Origin: Tilletia caries
Lineage: Eukaryota; Basidiomycota; Exobasidiomycetes; Tilletiales; Tilletiaceae
Reading direction: 5' to 3'
Assembly (NCBI GenBank): GCA_032718865.1
Contig: JALUTQ010000039.1
Location: forward strand, 1,426,001 to 1,490,000
Length of the DNA: 64,000 bases
Positions 1-9,767 of the stretch are shown here, piece by piece. Below the pieces are notes generated by a model. It worked only from the letters and a program-made list of their open reading frames with translations, was not told the origin of the DNA and searched no databases. The stretch's first letter is position 1. Each line of letters starts with the position of its first letter. Both the position numbers and the translations under genes were made by a program.

Positions 1-587
1 TCAAAGACGGCTGCAGTGGCTGCAATATGACCCCATCCGCGATGAAGCCAGTACGAGAAGAAGAAGATGTAGGCGGTGTGATGGACCCATCCGGAGGCCA
101 TGTTCATCATGGAGGGGTAGAAGATGGCGCCGAGTGCGAGGTCGGAGAGGAGGTAGGCGATGAAGAAGGCGCAGAGCGGGTGTGTGACGGTGAAGGTGCG
201 CGGGTGGATCTCGGCGAGACTGAAGAATTGCCAGGTGGCATTGGCGCGTGCTGCTTCGACTGCTCTCTCGACGAGGACAGCGCGCACGTTGGCTGGGATG
301 TTTGCGTTGGTGAGATTAGAGAATTGGAGGATGATCCTGGCGACGGAGCCGAGTACGTCCCGGGGCAGGAGTAGATCTCTGAGGAACGGGATGCTGGCAG
401 CTGTCATGACGAAGGCGGCGAGGGTGGTGAGGATCCAGGAGCGTTTCTTGAGGTTGTGTGTTCCCTTGAGGACGGTGTTTGCGAGGATGTGCCATATTGA
501 GTGCTGGATGAGGAGGGAGAGGAGGAGGAGGCGGTAGAGGTGTTGACTGCGCAGGGGCGAGTCCGGGGGGAAGGTGAAGTTGACCAT
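1..587 (-). CDS. TLC-domain membrane protein, 3' end cut by window edge
   Basis: An open minus-strand frame starts at the ATG at 587 and runs 195 codons to the window edge with no stop. The protein is strongly hydrophobic, with about four or five membrane segments visible. Near residues 145-175 it has SDLALGAIFYP followed by SGWVHHTAY. This matches the TLC (TRAM/LAG1/CLN8) fold, where an acidic D..LG turn precedes a paired HH in a membrane helix. TLCD-type members act in lipid handling or membrane composition, while ceramide synthases share the fold. The Lag1 catalytic motif is not in the visible part, so a TLCD/TMEM56-like protein is more likely than ceramide synthase. No intron is needed in this part. 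The gene is divergent from the GILT gene at 1763. Confidence 0.7.
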   Translation of the reverse strand, partial: MVNFTFPPDSPLRSQHLYRLLLLSLLIQHSIWHILANTVLKGTHNLKKRSWILTTLAAFVMTAASIPFLRDLLLPRDVLGSVARIILQFSNLTNANIPANVRAVLVERAVEAARANATWQFFSLAEIHPRTFTVTHPLCAFFIAYLLSDLALGAIFYPSMMNMASGWVHHTAYIFFFSYWLHRGWGHIAATAAVF

Positions 588-1762
588 TGGGGTCGTCCGC
601 GGTGGCTGGCTGGATGGCTGAGTGCTGAGTGCTGAGCGCTGAGTGGCGAGCTCGAGGGGGTGTGTATGGATGTCAGATCTCGAGATGGTCGAAGCACAGC
701 TCGCTCTGATGGCAGCTGGCTCAGGGACACGGTCGATGGTCGTATGATGGCGAACTCAGCCCGGGCCCACCGTCAGTCAGTCAGTCAGTCAGTCACTCTC
801 GCTTGTTCAGCTCAGACAAGGTGTTGGGTTGCGCTCAGCCTCGGCGATGGACAGAACACGTGCCCATGTGAAACAACAACGCCCGCTCCTCCGACGCGTA
901 ACAAACGCGTGCCTGACGCGCCCCTCTCTCGACACTTCTAGCCGATGTTCAGCCGTGTCGGGTCGACCGAGCCTCGCCTCCGCCGAGAGTGCGTAGGACG
1001 CGTCGGGTCGCGCGCGTGTCGCGTGTTGTCCGAACACCTCATCTCCAGCGCAACGCCGTCTGCGGTCGAGAGCATACGTGGCAGCTGCTGACGCTTCATC
1101 TTCTCTACCACCATCAGCAGCTCCTCGTCTTCTCGACCTCTCTCTCTCGAACCACACGCGCACACGCTGCCTTCGCGGCATAGCTCTTTCTTTTCCCGCC
1201 CACCGCTCCCGAAAGATCTTCTGATCCGACCCGCGAGCGAGCGACACGGCGCCGCTGGACGGCGCCCGTCTGGAGCACCGCTCGAGCCTCTTTGCGGTCC
1301 CCTCTTCACCACTCTTATCGGTGTCCGATTTCTCTTCCTCTTGGCCGACTTTTCTCTTCTCATTCGCTCCCTTCTTCTGCTTTCTCCCTGTCCCCTGATC
1401 TCTAGTCTCTACACCAAAATATCGCTCTGCTGTACTTAGCTTCTCTCTTGTCAGGGAGAGTGCCGTCTCTCGCGGGTCGTCTACCCACCCGCCCGAGGCG
1501 CGCACGCGTCGGCCGGGACCCAAAGCGGTTTCCGACGGCAGTAATGCGAAAGCCGTCTTGCCCCCAACTACCATTGCCTCATTGTGAGTTACAAGTGCAC
1601 TAGCGACCACACAGCGGCCGCAGCCGAACAGGTGCGGAGGGGTTCTCCCACGTGGTGATGATGACGTAATCGCGCACTCACATCCATCGCTCCCCCTGCG
1701 ACCGCATCAATCTCAGCACAACCAACCAACATCGAGCGAAGCACAGAAGTCAAGAAGAAGTC
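588..1762. promoter_or_regulatory. Divergent intergenic region between TLC and GILT genes
   Basis: About 1.2 kb lies between two divergent start codons. It contains a short CAGT tandem run near 773-797 and pyrimidine-rich tracts (ctctctct, ttctctctt) near 1130-1450, typical of fungal promoters. Open frames exist on both strands, but they are arginine/serine-rich, lack domain features and overlap one another, so no gene is called. It probably carries both promoters and 5' leaders. Confidence 0.5.
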
Positions 1763-2569
1763 ATGGTCAAGCTCACTCTCGCTGCCACCGCGCTCGTCGC
1801 CATCGCCACTCTGTACAAACGCGCCGCCGCCATCCCCGCCACACACCTGCCCGACCTCCAACGACCCTTCTTCACCGACAGCAGCGCCGACAACGACAAC
1901 GATGCACCCACCCCCCACCCCCTCTCCGCCCCACGCCGTGTCGAAATAACAGCAGGCGTAATGAGCCGCTGCCCAGACGCCCTCTACTGCGAATCCACCC
2001 TCGACCGCATCCTAGACCGCCTCAACCCCAAGATCAAACTACACCTCACCTACCTCGGCACACCCAACGCTTCCTCCCCGCTCGGCGCAGAATGTCTGCA
2101 CGGACCCGACGAATGCAAGGGGAACATCCATCAGCTCTGCGTACAGGATGCGCTGCGCCCTTCGCGTGCGGGGAAGGAGTTCGACCTCAGTCCCTCGGCT
2201 GCGCAGTTGAAGTGGTTCGACATCGTGCAGTGCATGAACTACGCCAATAACAACATCGGCCAGGAGTCCCTCCTGCAGGACTGTCTCAAGACCGTCAAAG
2301 GTGGGCCGAGCTGGGACGGACCGGGCGGGATCGCAGAATGCGTCCAGGGCGAACACGGACGGAAGCTCTTGCTCGACTCCTTTGCCGAGTCGAAGAAGCT
2401 CGGCATCGTCAACTCGTGCACGATCATCATCGAGGGTGGGGCCCAGTGCGTTCGTGATGGAGGGCTCTGGAAGCGCTGTACCGTCCCTGGCGGACATGAG
2501 GTCGGCGACTTCGTGGCCGAGATCGAGCAGCAGTGGGCTCGCATCAACAACAGCAGTGAGAGTGCGTAG
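1763..2569 (+). CDS. Secreted GILT-family thiol reductase-like protein
   Basis: A 268-residue single-exon protein. Residues 1-24 form a signal peptide (lysine, hydrophobic stretch, then AAA). GILT proteins reduce disulfides in acidic compartments or outside the cell. The family signature CxHGxxEC appears as CLHGPDEC at residue 111, followed by typical spaced cysteines (QLCVQ, QCMNY, DCLK, AECVQG, RKLLL). The thioredoxin-like active site is CPDALYC at residues 70-76, so the cysteines are five residues apart instead of the usual CxxC. This may mean altered redox activity. The start is the first ATG before the signal peptide. The class is well supported. The substrate is unknown. Confidence 0.85.
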   Translation: MVKLTLAATALVAIATLYKRAAAIPATHLPDLQRPFFTDSSADNDNDAPTPHPLSAPRRVEITAGVMSRCPDALYCESTLDRILDRLNPKIKLHLTYLGTPNASSPLGAECLHGPDECKGNIHQLCVQDALRPSRAGKEFDLSPSAAQLKWFDIVQCMNYANNNIGQESLLQDCLKTVKGGPSWDGPGGIAECVQGEHGRKLLLDSFAESKKLGIVNSCTIIIEGGAQCVRDGGLWKRCTVPGGHEVGDFVAEIEQQWARINNSSESA

Positions 2570-2815
2570 AACACCTACCTTCTCCTTCACGACGAGACGA
2601 CATACATACCATCCATATCACTGTACCATAATCGGCCTGCTTCACGACCTCTCTCTCTCTTTGCTTCCCCCTCTGTCTTTCCTGTATCCCATATACACGC
2701 CTCCCATATGATGATGATGATTGATTTTCAAGTGCGAGGTGAAAGAATTACAACGGAGACTTTCGATGACACGCCTCCCATATCGCATTCATCTCGTCAC
2801 CGGGCCCATCTGCGC

Positions 2816-3968
2816 ATCGACCCAATCGTGACCTCCCTTGCCGGATGGTCTGTGTGCCAATCTGGGGGTCACGATAAAAAGTGTCAACAGACCCCGCCTC
2901 CTTGCTTCGATGATCGAGTGAGCATGGCAACAGCAAACACAGCAACGACACCGACCAGACATGGGCCTGGGAAGAAATTCAACTGGGACGATACAACGCA
3001 CCTGCTGACCCGCTCTCTCTCTCTCGCGCCGCTCTCCTGCGCTGACCTTGCCTCTACTGACCTCGGATTCGTTGCGCAACAGGTAGCCCCGAATCTCTTC
3101 ACCCTTTTCTTCCGTTCCTCTCTGCAGACAGTGCGAAGATATAAAACCCAGGCACGCAATCCTCACCCATTCCCCCCTTCCCTTCTTCTCTTCTTTTTTT
3201 CCTCACAGAAGAACGGCATATCCCCCGCGCCTGCGCCCAGTCGAGCGCATGCCGCCACCGATCCACAACCCGCTTCACGACATGGACCTGTGTCGAGAAG
3301 AGGAAGGTCCATCTGCAGCCGCACATCGACAACCTCAGCCGCGCCGCCCTCGCCTGTGTCCACACAGCCTGTGAGATGTACGATATGACGATGTATCAGC
3401 TCAGTCATTGGACGATCGGACTCGTCGCGCGGCACGAGATCATTCTCGAACAACTCGCCCATTACCGGGCCACAGGCAGCTGGCTGCATGTGAGTCCTTC
3501 TCCCTTGCTCGACGGTACTGACCTTGAATTCCTCTCATCTCGACAGCGCTGCTTACCGCGTCGGCAGAGCGATTGCCTCGCCCCGATGTACCCGACCTTG
3601 CAGCATCCAATCGTCTCGTCATGGACCATGCCTCCCCTCGCTCATCTTCCCATCCCTTGTGAGTCTCACCAAAGCTTCACCATCCACTGATCACTTGTTT
3701 CGTTTCTTTCCAGCAAAACTTGGTCTCCGCTCCGTCTTCCCCTTTACCGCACAGCTAAGTATGTTTTCCTTTTTGTTCCCATGCTGTTCGATATGTGCTT
3801 AACCTCAGCCTCCAGTCCACAGCCTCACCTTCGACCTCGCAAGGCCCGTTCTCTTCGACAATACGGCTGGGTGAGTTCAGCGTTCCAATCTCATCATCAC
3901 ATCTCCCTTCCTATCCGAGCATCCTGGCTGGCAATGTCTCTCATCTTTTCTTCCTCCTTCTTGGCTCC
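2816..3968 (+). repeat. Left arm of a recent 1.15-kb inverted duplication
   Basis: This segment matches the reverse complement of 8577-9726 almost base for base. By eye there is one substitution near 2852 (tgtgtgcc against tgtgcgcc) plus small indels in the ctt/ttt tract near 3180 and the T-run near 3771. The match begins at the shared bases atcgacccaatcgtgacctc and ends abruptly after ggctcc at 3968. The arm holds exons 1-6 of the unknown gene found complete in the other arm. Confidence 0.9.
2924..3870 (+). pseudogene. Truncated copy of the unknown gene at 8220-9617, last exon missing
   Basis: All splice sites of the complete copy are kept here: exons near 2924-3082, 3238-3486, 3547-3658, then about 3714-3758 and 3816-3870. 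The duplication ends inside intron 6, so the 340-base last exon is absent. The next possible acceptor is the ag at 3969-3970, in unrelated DNA. It would add about 45 foreign residues (starting GPSLPASPPAHG) before a stop. The core exon still encodes HIDNLSRAALACVHTACEMY and following residues. Expression as a shortened chimeric protein is possible. I treat it as a partial copy because the other arm keeps the natural upstream neighbour and the terminal exon. Confidence 0.65.
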
Positions 3969-4186
3969 AGTCCCTCGCTACCTGCCTCGCCGCCCGCTCA
4001 TGGAGCCCATGCCCAAGATGGAAGCTGGCGGGGTCCCAGCAGTTCAGATGAGTGTCACGATCTATCCCTTCCTCTCACTTTCTTCTCCGAACGACGTCGT
4101 TGCTGATCACGATCTCGCCCTCCTCTCCTTTCCCTTGCACTCCCACAGCCATTTGTCGACGTGTGCGAAGCGCACCCCCTTCTTGG

Positions 4187-4900
4187 TCTTCGCTAACGGG
4201 AACGGGTCCGCCGCGTCTCCGACGTCGACACCTCAACCACTCCATCAACCCGATTCGCCATCGGACGACAGCCGGGCGCCGTTCCTCGGGGACAGCGCGA
4301 GCGGCAGCAATGGGGCTGCCGGCGTATTGCGCGTCGACCCGCGGCTGGGCCGGGACCCCCTCGAACTACAACTAGGCAGCAGCAGCGGCGGCGGCGGCGG
4401 GTGCGGCAACAGCAGCGGCGGAATGGACCTCCGATCACTCCCTCCAATCCTGAGCTACTGCGCCGCAAGCATCGCGATGACGGTGGTGAGCAAGTACGTT
4501 CTCTCCAGCAAAAAGCTCAACATGAACCTGCTCGTCCTTCTCTCTCAGTCCGCCAGGTGGTCGGATTCTTAACTGAACATCTCTTCCTTTGTCTGGTGGC
4601 ATGCACTCTTTACCATCAATCACTCAAGATCCCAGCACACACCATCTCCAAGAACTTGATGATCATCCTGATTGTGAGTACATAACGACTGGTTCTAAGA
4701 CGGCACGGGCGGCGTGTGTGCACGCGTATCAATGAGACCTGACTATTCAGATTCGCTCCTCCTCCAATCGCAGGCATACGGCGGAGTGAACTGTGGTTCG
4801 GCGGCCGCGTCACCGCCCTGACCTTCTCGTCCTTCGTCCTGATGGTCCTCTCCTCCATCATCGCCGCGTGCTCAGACATCGCTTGCGTCTTGGAGATCTC
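4187..4900 (+). pseudogene. Decayed GDP-mannose transporter (VRG4/GMT type) relic
   Basis: Pieces of a Golgi GDP-mannose transporter appear in order but in different frames. They are an acidic leader with DDSRAPFLGD, membrane segment 1 (LPPILSYCAASIAMTVVSKY), KLNMNLLVLL, VVGFLT, then IPAHTISKNLMIILI. A probable intron follows (4674-4773), then AYGGV and, one frame over, LWFGGRVTALTFSSFVLM. Known GMTs have about 35 residues between VVGFL and the TISKNL-like segment that are missing here. They also continue for about 200 residues to a GALNK motif that is absent. At least two frameshifts (near 4548 and 4790) and two deletions are needed to explain this. An intact copy presumably exists elsewhere, since the transporter is essential in fungi. 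Confidence 0.75.
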
Positions 4901-5305
4901 GAATCTCTCGGTACCGCACGACGTCGATTCGGCCCTGATGGGCGCGACGACCGACCCGGATACGAAGCAGCGCATTGGAATCGATCACACGGCACAGGAT
5001 GATGTGGAAGGCGCATACACACCTGTGGACCTTCTTGCTATCGGCCTTCCTCCCCTGCTTCCCTTCCGCTTCCACACTTTCGCCTTCCTCGTTACCCTTT
5101 CCCAGTCCCCACCCCACCTCACCTACATTACTGATACATATGCATTAAGGACCGCGAATAGAAGCAGCTCACCGAGACACCAGCATGGCGTGGTCATCGA
5201 GTTTGCCACATGCTCTCTAATACGGTTTTGGGGCGAGAGGGAAAGAGTCAGTGTGATGCTTCGCTTTGCTGCTACTTATAGTTGCTTCCTTCCACACCAT
5301 CCTCA
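4901..5305. promoter_or_regulatory. Upstream region of AGX1
   Basis: About 400 bases between the transporter relic and the aminotransferase start. I see no gene and no recognisable transporter sequence beyond about 4900. It presumably holds the AGX1 promoter. Confidence 0.4.
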
Positions 5306-6781
5306 ATGCGAGCTCGTCTGATCAGCACGAGCACGACTGCCATCTCTGCCTTTGCTCGATCTCCAGCAGCTTTCATCAGCGCACGCCCTGCCATCCGCCT
5401 CCACCACCGCCAGCTCTCCCACACCGCCGCCGCGCACGATAACAAGAAGAAGACGATGTCCGCCTTCAAGCAAGAGGAGCATAAGCTGCTCGTCATTCCC
5501 GGGCCCATCGAGGTTGCCGACGATGTCCTCTTTGCCAATGCGCACCCGTCCATGTCGCACGTCTCCCCCGACTTCGTGCCCGTGTTCGGTGAATCGATTC
5601 GCATGCTCCGCGACGTCCTCTACGCGCCCAAGTCCCAGCCCTTCATCGTCGCCGGCTCGGGCACCCTCGGCTGGGACATGGTCGCGAGCAACGTGGTCGA
5701 GCCCGGCGAGGATGTCCTCGTGCTCAACAGCGGCTACTTCGGCGACAGCTTTGCCGACTGTCTCGAGATCTACGGCGCCAAAGTGACCCAGGTCAAGGCG
5801 CCTGTGGGCTCGAAGCCTTCGCTCGAAGAGGTTGAGAAGGCGCTGAAGGAGAAGAAGTACAAGGCGGTCACGTTCACCCACGTCGACACCTCCACGGGTG
5901 TCCTGAGCGACGCCAAGGGACTCGGCGAGCTCGTCAAGCGCGTCAGCCCGGAATCGATCCTCGTCCTCGACGGTGTCTGCAGTGTGGCCTCCGAAGAGAT
6001 CCGCATGGACGAGTGGGGGATCGACGTCGTCATTGGGGCTTCGCAGAAGGGGATCGGATGCCCGCCCGGCCTGTGCCTGCTCGCAGCGAGCCCCAAGGCG
6101 ATCAAGGCCTTCGAGACGCGCCAGGCACCCGAGCGGAGCTACTTCGCCTCGTGGAAGCGCTGGTTGCCGATCATGAAGGCGTACGAGTCCGGCACACCCG
6201 CGTACTTCGCCACCCCGCCCACGAACCTCATCTACGCGCTCAACCAGTCCCTGAAGACGATCACCAAGGGCGAGGTCTCCCTCGAGGACCGATTCAAGCG
6301 CCACGTCGAGGTCTCGGACAAGATCAAGAACTTTGTCAAGGAGAAGCTCGGCCTGGAGCAGCTCGTTGCCGACGGTCTCAAGGACGGCGCACACGGGATG
6401 ACCGCGGTCAAGTTCCCTGCTGGATTAAAGGCGGGAGACCTCTTGCCCAAGCTGGTCGCCAAGAATGTCGTCATGGCCGCCGGTCTGCACAAGGAGGTCA
6501 AGGACACGTACTTCCGGTGAGTTTCTCCCCCGGTTTTCGCTTCGGGTCGGGTCCTTGCTGTCTGAGCATGACAAGTCGCAGGCCCAGCGCGCCGATCTGC
6601 TCTGCGCTCTCCTGTTGACTTGCTGACTCGTCTCTTCCTTATGCTCCCCATTTGCTCTCGATCGAAACTCAGAATCGGTCACATGGGCGTAACTGTTGTC
6701 GACACAAAGCGCGGCGATATCGACTACCTGCTCAAGGCGCTCGAGGACTCTTTCGCCGAGGCTGGCTACAAGAAGGCTTGA
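5306..6781 (+). CDS. AGX1: Alanine-glyoxylate/serine-pyruvate aminotransferase
   Basis: Two exons, 5306-6516 and 6673-6781, joined in phase by splitting one arginine codon. The class V PLP aminotransferase converts alanine plus glyoxylate to pyruvate plus glycine. The core has VIPGPIEV near the start, GSGTLGWDM, LVLDGVCSVA and the PLP lysine in GASQKGIGCPPG (K248). It ends MGVTVVDTKRGDIDYLLKAL. The first 50 residues are basic and serine/alanine-rich with arginines and no acids, like a mitochondrial presequence. A second in-frame ATG at 5456 would give a form starting MSAFKQEEHK, so dual localisation is possible. There is no C-terminal SKL-type signal. The gene lies in the spacer between the inverted-duplication arms and looks intact. 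Confidence 0.93.
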
Positions 6782-7097
6782 GGCCGAAGTCCCAATCGCA
6801 AGCTCTTCATGAGTCCGCAGCGACCGACACCCGGAATGGAACGCATTCTCCAACATCATCCTCGCTTCGTGCAAGTCTGATCATGCTCGGACGCGTCAAT
6901 GATGGAACAGCTGCTTGCGAAGAAATAGCCTCGGTGTAGGCACAGTGTATTTTGAGCCATGATGAGGTGTAGACGTGCCAACGTGGAGTGCGAGGACAAT
7001 ATGAGAAGAGAGGGCCAGCGAGTAATAGTGAGAGCCGCATTCAGAGCCGCCTGGGCCTGCGCGCGCGCTACTCTCGAGCCCACCCCGCCCCTCGAGC
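6782..7097. other. Convergent 3' ends of AGX1 and SPC2
   Basis: The two genes point at each other across 316 bases. No open frame here is convincing. It should hold both 3' untranslated regions and terminators. Confidence 0.5.
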
Positions 7098-7977
7098 CTA
7101 CTCGCCCAGCACCTTAGCAAGGCCAGCCCTGAGCTTCTCCTCGAACACACTCTCCACAAACTCGCCCTCCTGAGTGACCCACTCGCCAAAGTGACCGACG
7201 GTAACCTTGCCGTTCTTCTTCTGCCCGCTGCTGTTGCCCGTGCTACCTGCTGGTCTTGTGTACTCGACTTCGAGCGAGTACTCGGGCGGGATGGAGAATG
7301 CGCGCGTCTTGTTCGTTCCTGATGCTGGGACGAGCTTGTGTTTGGGCAGGGGAGGGGAGGTGAGGATGAGCTGCTCCGGTTGAGCGCTTGGAGACGACTG
7401 GAATTCGAAGCGCGCAGGGGGATAGGGGCAGGGGGTCAGCGAACACTCGGGTCGTGTCGGGGGGGGGGGGGGTGGATAACTTTCAGAAGAAACGTACCTT
7501 GCGTGAGCCGTAAAAGATGCGGTTGCCCTGAACGTATGCGTCCACAGTCTGGACAGCCGAGAGCACGAGATACCTGCGCGCGTGCCAAACAGACCCAGAT
7601 CCCACGGAAATGAATAAAGGCAGATAGGGTTGAGCGACAACGTGCAGACGGCACTTGGGACGAAGGGAGGTTACTCACACAACAACAGCGATGGCCGTAG
7701 GCCCCTTGTTCACCTCCCACTCCTTCTCGACGAAGTACGACCACCCCCCGACGGCGATCATGATAATCGAGGCCACATATCCCAGCACGAGGCGGAGGTC
7801 GGTGTGGAAATGGGACACGGTCCAGGGCGCTGCTGGCGATCCTGCTGTTGCTGTTGGCGACTTGCGGGAGAGGATGCGCTCGACAGCTTCGTCTGCGGTC
7901 AGTTTGAGCTCGGAGAGGTTCGAGTTGTCGATGAGGATGCGCTCGTCGGCGCTGGGTGATGCAGCTGGGGCCGGCAT
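7098..7977 (-). CDS. SPC2: Signal peptidase complex subunit 2 (SPC25)
   Basis: Three exons on the minus strand, 7977-7679, 7573-7498 and 7397-7098, give 224 residues with consistent phases. SPC2 is a non-catalytic ER subunit that helps couple signal peptidase to the translocon. Visible features are an acidic cytosolic N-terminus, LTADEAVERIL, and HTDLRLVLGY leading into a first membrane helix. A short EKEWEVNKG turn and a second helix follow (AVVVYLVLSAVQTVDAY), then GNRIFYGSRK. The C-terminal cytosolic domain ends FGEWVTQEGEFVESVFEEKL. The upstream extension to an ATG at 8169 is low quality, so MPAPAASP is taken as the start. Intron 2 contains a G homopolymer of about 12 bases near 7460-7472. 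Confidence 0.9.
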
Positions 7978-8219
7978 CGCGTTGCTGCTTGCTGACTGGG
8001 AATCGCGCGAAGGTGTTGGGATGAGGATGAGGATGAGGATGAGGAAGTGAAGCGTCTTCGTGGAAGCTGGAAGTCTGGAAGGACTCGCCGCACTGACTTC
8101 AAATTGTCCACACACGGCACAAGAACGGCGTACAAACAGAAGGGAAATGGACTTCCGATTCATTTCCAAGCTTGCAGAACTAGGATACGAGAAGCGAGGA
8201 GGTGCAAGGAGGGGGGAAG

Positions 8220-9617
8220 CTAGGAGACGGGAAGCAGGAAGATGGTGGTCGAGGAGGCAGGACGAGGCAGGCGTTGGGTCCGGAGCGGTTGCGACCGGCG
8301 ACGATCCGGGACGGATGGACGACGCGAAAGTCGTGGTGGTAGCGATCGAGGGGCGGAGACCGCGGACAGAGGCTGGTCATCCACATCGAAGTCTTGAAGC
8401 CTTGAACGGCGTGAGGGGAAGCTGTGGCTGAAGCCTTGATGTTGGCAACCGAGGGGCCCAGAATGGAGGTAGATGGAGCGGGCCGTACCGTCGTGATAGT
8501 TGCGAACGATGGATGAAATGACCGTCCTGAGTGACCTTGAATGCGATGCAGCGCCAGAACTTGAGCGGTAACAAAGGGAGCCAAGAAGGAGGAAGAAAAG
8601 ATGAGAGACATTGCCAGCCAGGATGCTCGGATAGGAAGGGAGATGTGATGATGAGATTGGAACGCTGAACTCACCCAGCCGTATTGTCGAAGAGAACGGG
8701 CCTTGCGAGGTCGAAGGTGAGGCTGTGGACTGGAGGCTGAGGTTAAGCACATATCGAACAGCATGGGAACAAAAGGAAAACATACTTAGCTGTGCGGTAA
8801 AGGGGAAGACGGAGCGGAGACCAAGTTTTGCTGGAAAGAAACGAAACAAGTGATCAGTGGATGGTGAAGCTTTGGTGAGACTCACAAGGGATGGGAAGAT
8901 GAGCGAGGGGAGGCATGGTCCATGACGAGACGATTGGATGCTGCAAGGTCGGGTACATCGGGGCGAGGCAATCGCTCTGCCGACGCGGTAAGCAGCGCTG
9001 TCGAGATGAGAGGAATTCAAGGTCAGTACCGTCGAGCAAGGGAGAAGGACTCACATGCAGCCAGCTGCCTGTGGCCCGGTAATGGGCGAGTTGTTCGAGA
9101 ATGATCTCGTGCCGCGCGACGAGTCCGATCGTCCAATGACTGAGCTGATACATCGTCATATCGTACATCTCACAGGCTGTGTGGACACAGGCGAGGGCGG
9201 CGCGGCTGAGGTTGTCGATGTGCGGCTGCAGATGGACCTTCCTCTTCTCGACACAGGTCCATGTCGTGAAGCGGGTTGTGGATCGGTGGCGGCATGCGCT
9301 CGACTGGGCGCAGGCGCGGGGGATATGCCGTTCTTCTGTGAGGAAAAAGAAGAGAAGAAGGGAAGGGGGAATGGGTGAGGATTGCGTGCCTGGGTTTTAT
9401 ATCTTCGCACTGTCTGCAGAGAGGAACGGAAGAAAAGGGTGAAGAGATTCGGGGCTACCTGTTGCGCAACGAATCCGAGGTCAGTAGAGGCAAGGTCAGC
9501 GCAGGAGAGCGGCGCGAGAGAGAGAGAGCGGGTCAGCAGGTGCGTTGTATCGTCCCAGTTGAATTTCTTCCCAGGCCCATGTCTGGTCGGTGTCGTTGCT
9601 GTGTTTGCTGTTGCCAT
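8220..9617 (-). CDS. Uncharacterised protein, complete copy in right inverted arm
   Basis: I do not recognise this protein. A chain of exons on the minus strand keeps phase through to a stop: 9617-9459, 9303-9055, 8997-8886, 8830-8786, 8729-8675 and 8559-8220, totalling 319 residues. Later junctions read smoothly, for example KLGLRSVFPFTAQL into HSLTFDLARPVLFDNTAG. The core (residues about 70-135) is helical: HIDNLSRAALACVHTACEMY, then LSHWTIGLVARHEIILEQL. The last exon is basic and serine/proline-rich. The first exon boundary is uncertain. A TATA-like tataaaac sits in my intron 1, so transcription might start there. The gene is divergent from Sec20. It ends about 240 bases before the SPC2 start. 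Confidence 0.5.
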
Positions 9618-9726
9618 GCTCACTCGATCATCGAAGCAAGGAGGCGGGGTCTGTTGACACTTTTTATCGTGACCCCCAGATTGGCGCACAGACCATCCGG
9701 CAAGCGAGGTCACGATTGGGTCGATG
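8577..9726 (-). repeat. Right arm of the inverted duplication
   Basis: Reverse complement of 2816-3968. This arm is probably the source, because its gene continues past the duplication end at 8577 into a full last exon. The start side also abuts the neighbouring Sec20 promoter in a normal divergent layout. Confidence 0.85.
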
Positions 9727-9767
9727 ATCGCCCGCGCAGGCGAGCTGAGAATCTGAGATCGAGCGCC

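Noticed and set aside
807..1610. 267-codon minus-strand frame
   Set aside because: Arg/Ser/Glu-rich with no domain, lies in the divergent promoter region and overlaps frames in other phases.
2708..3388. 226-codon plus-strand frame at the left inverted arm
   Set aside because: Runs through probable introns and leaves the frame of the well-supported core exon. The spliced model keeps phase to the end in the right arm.
5303..6394. 363-codon minus-strand frame over AGX1
   Set aside because: Antisense shadow of the aminotransferase exon, a common effect of high GC third positions.
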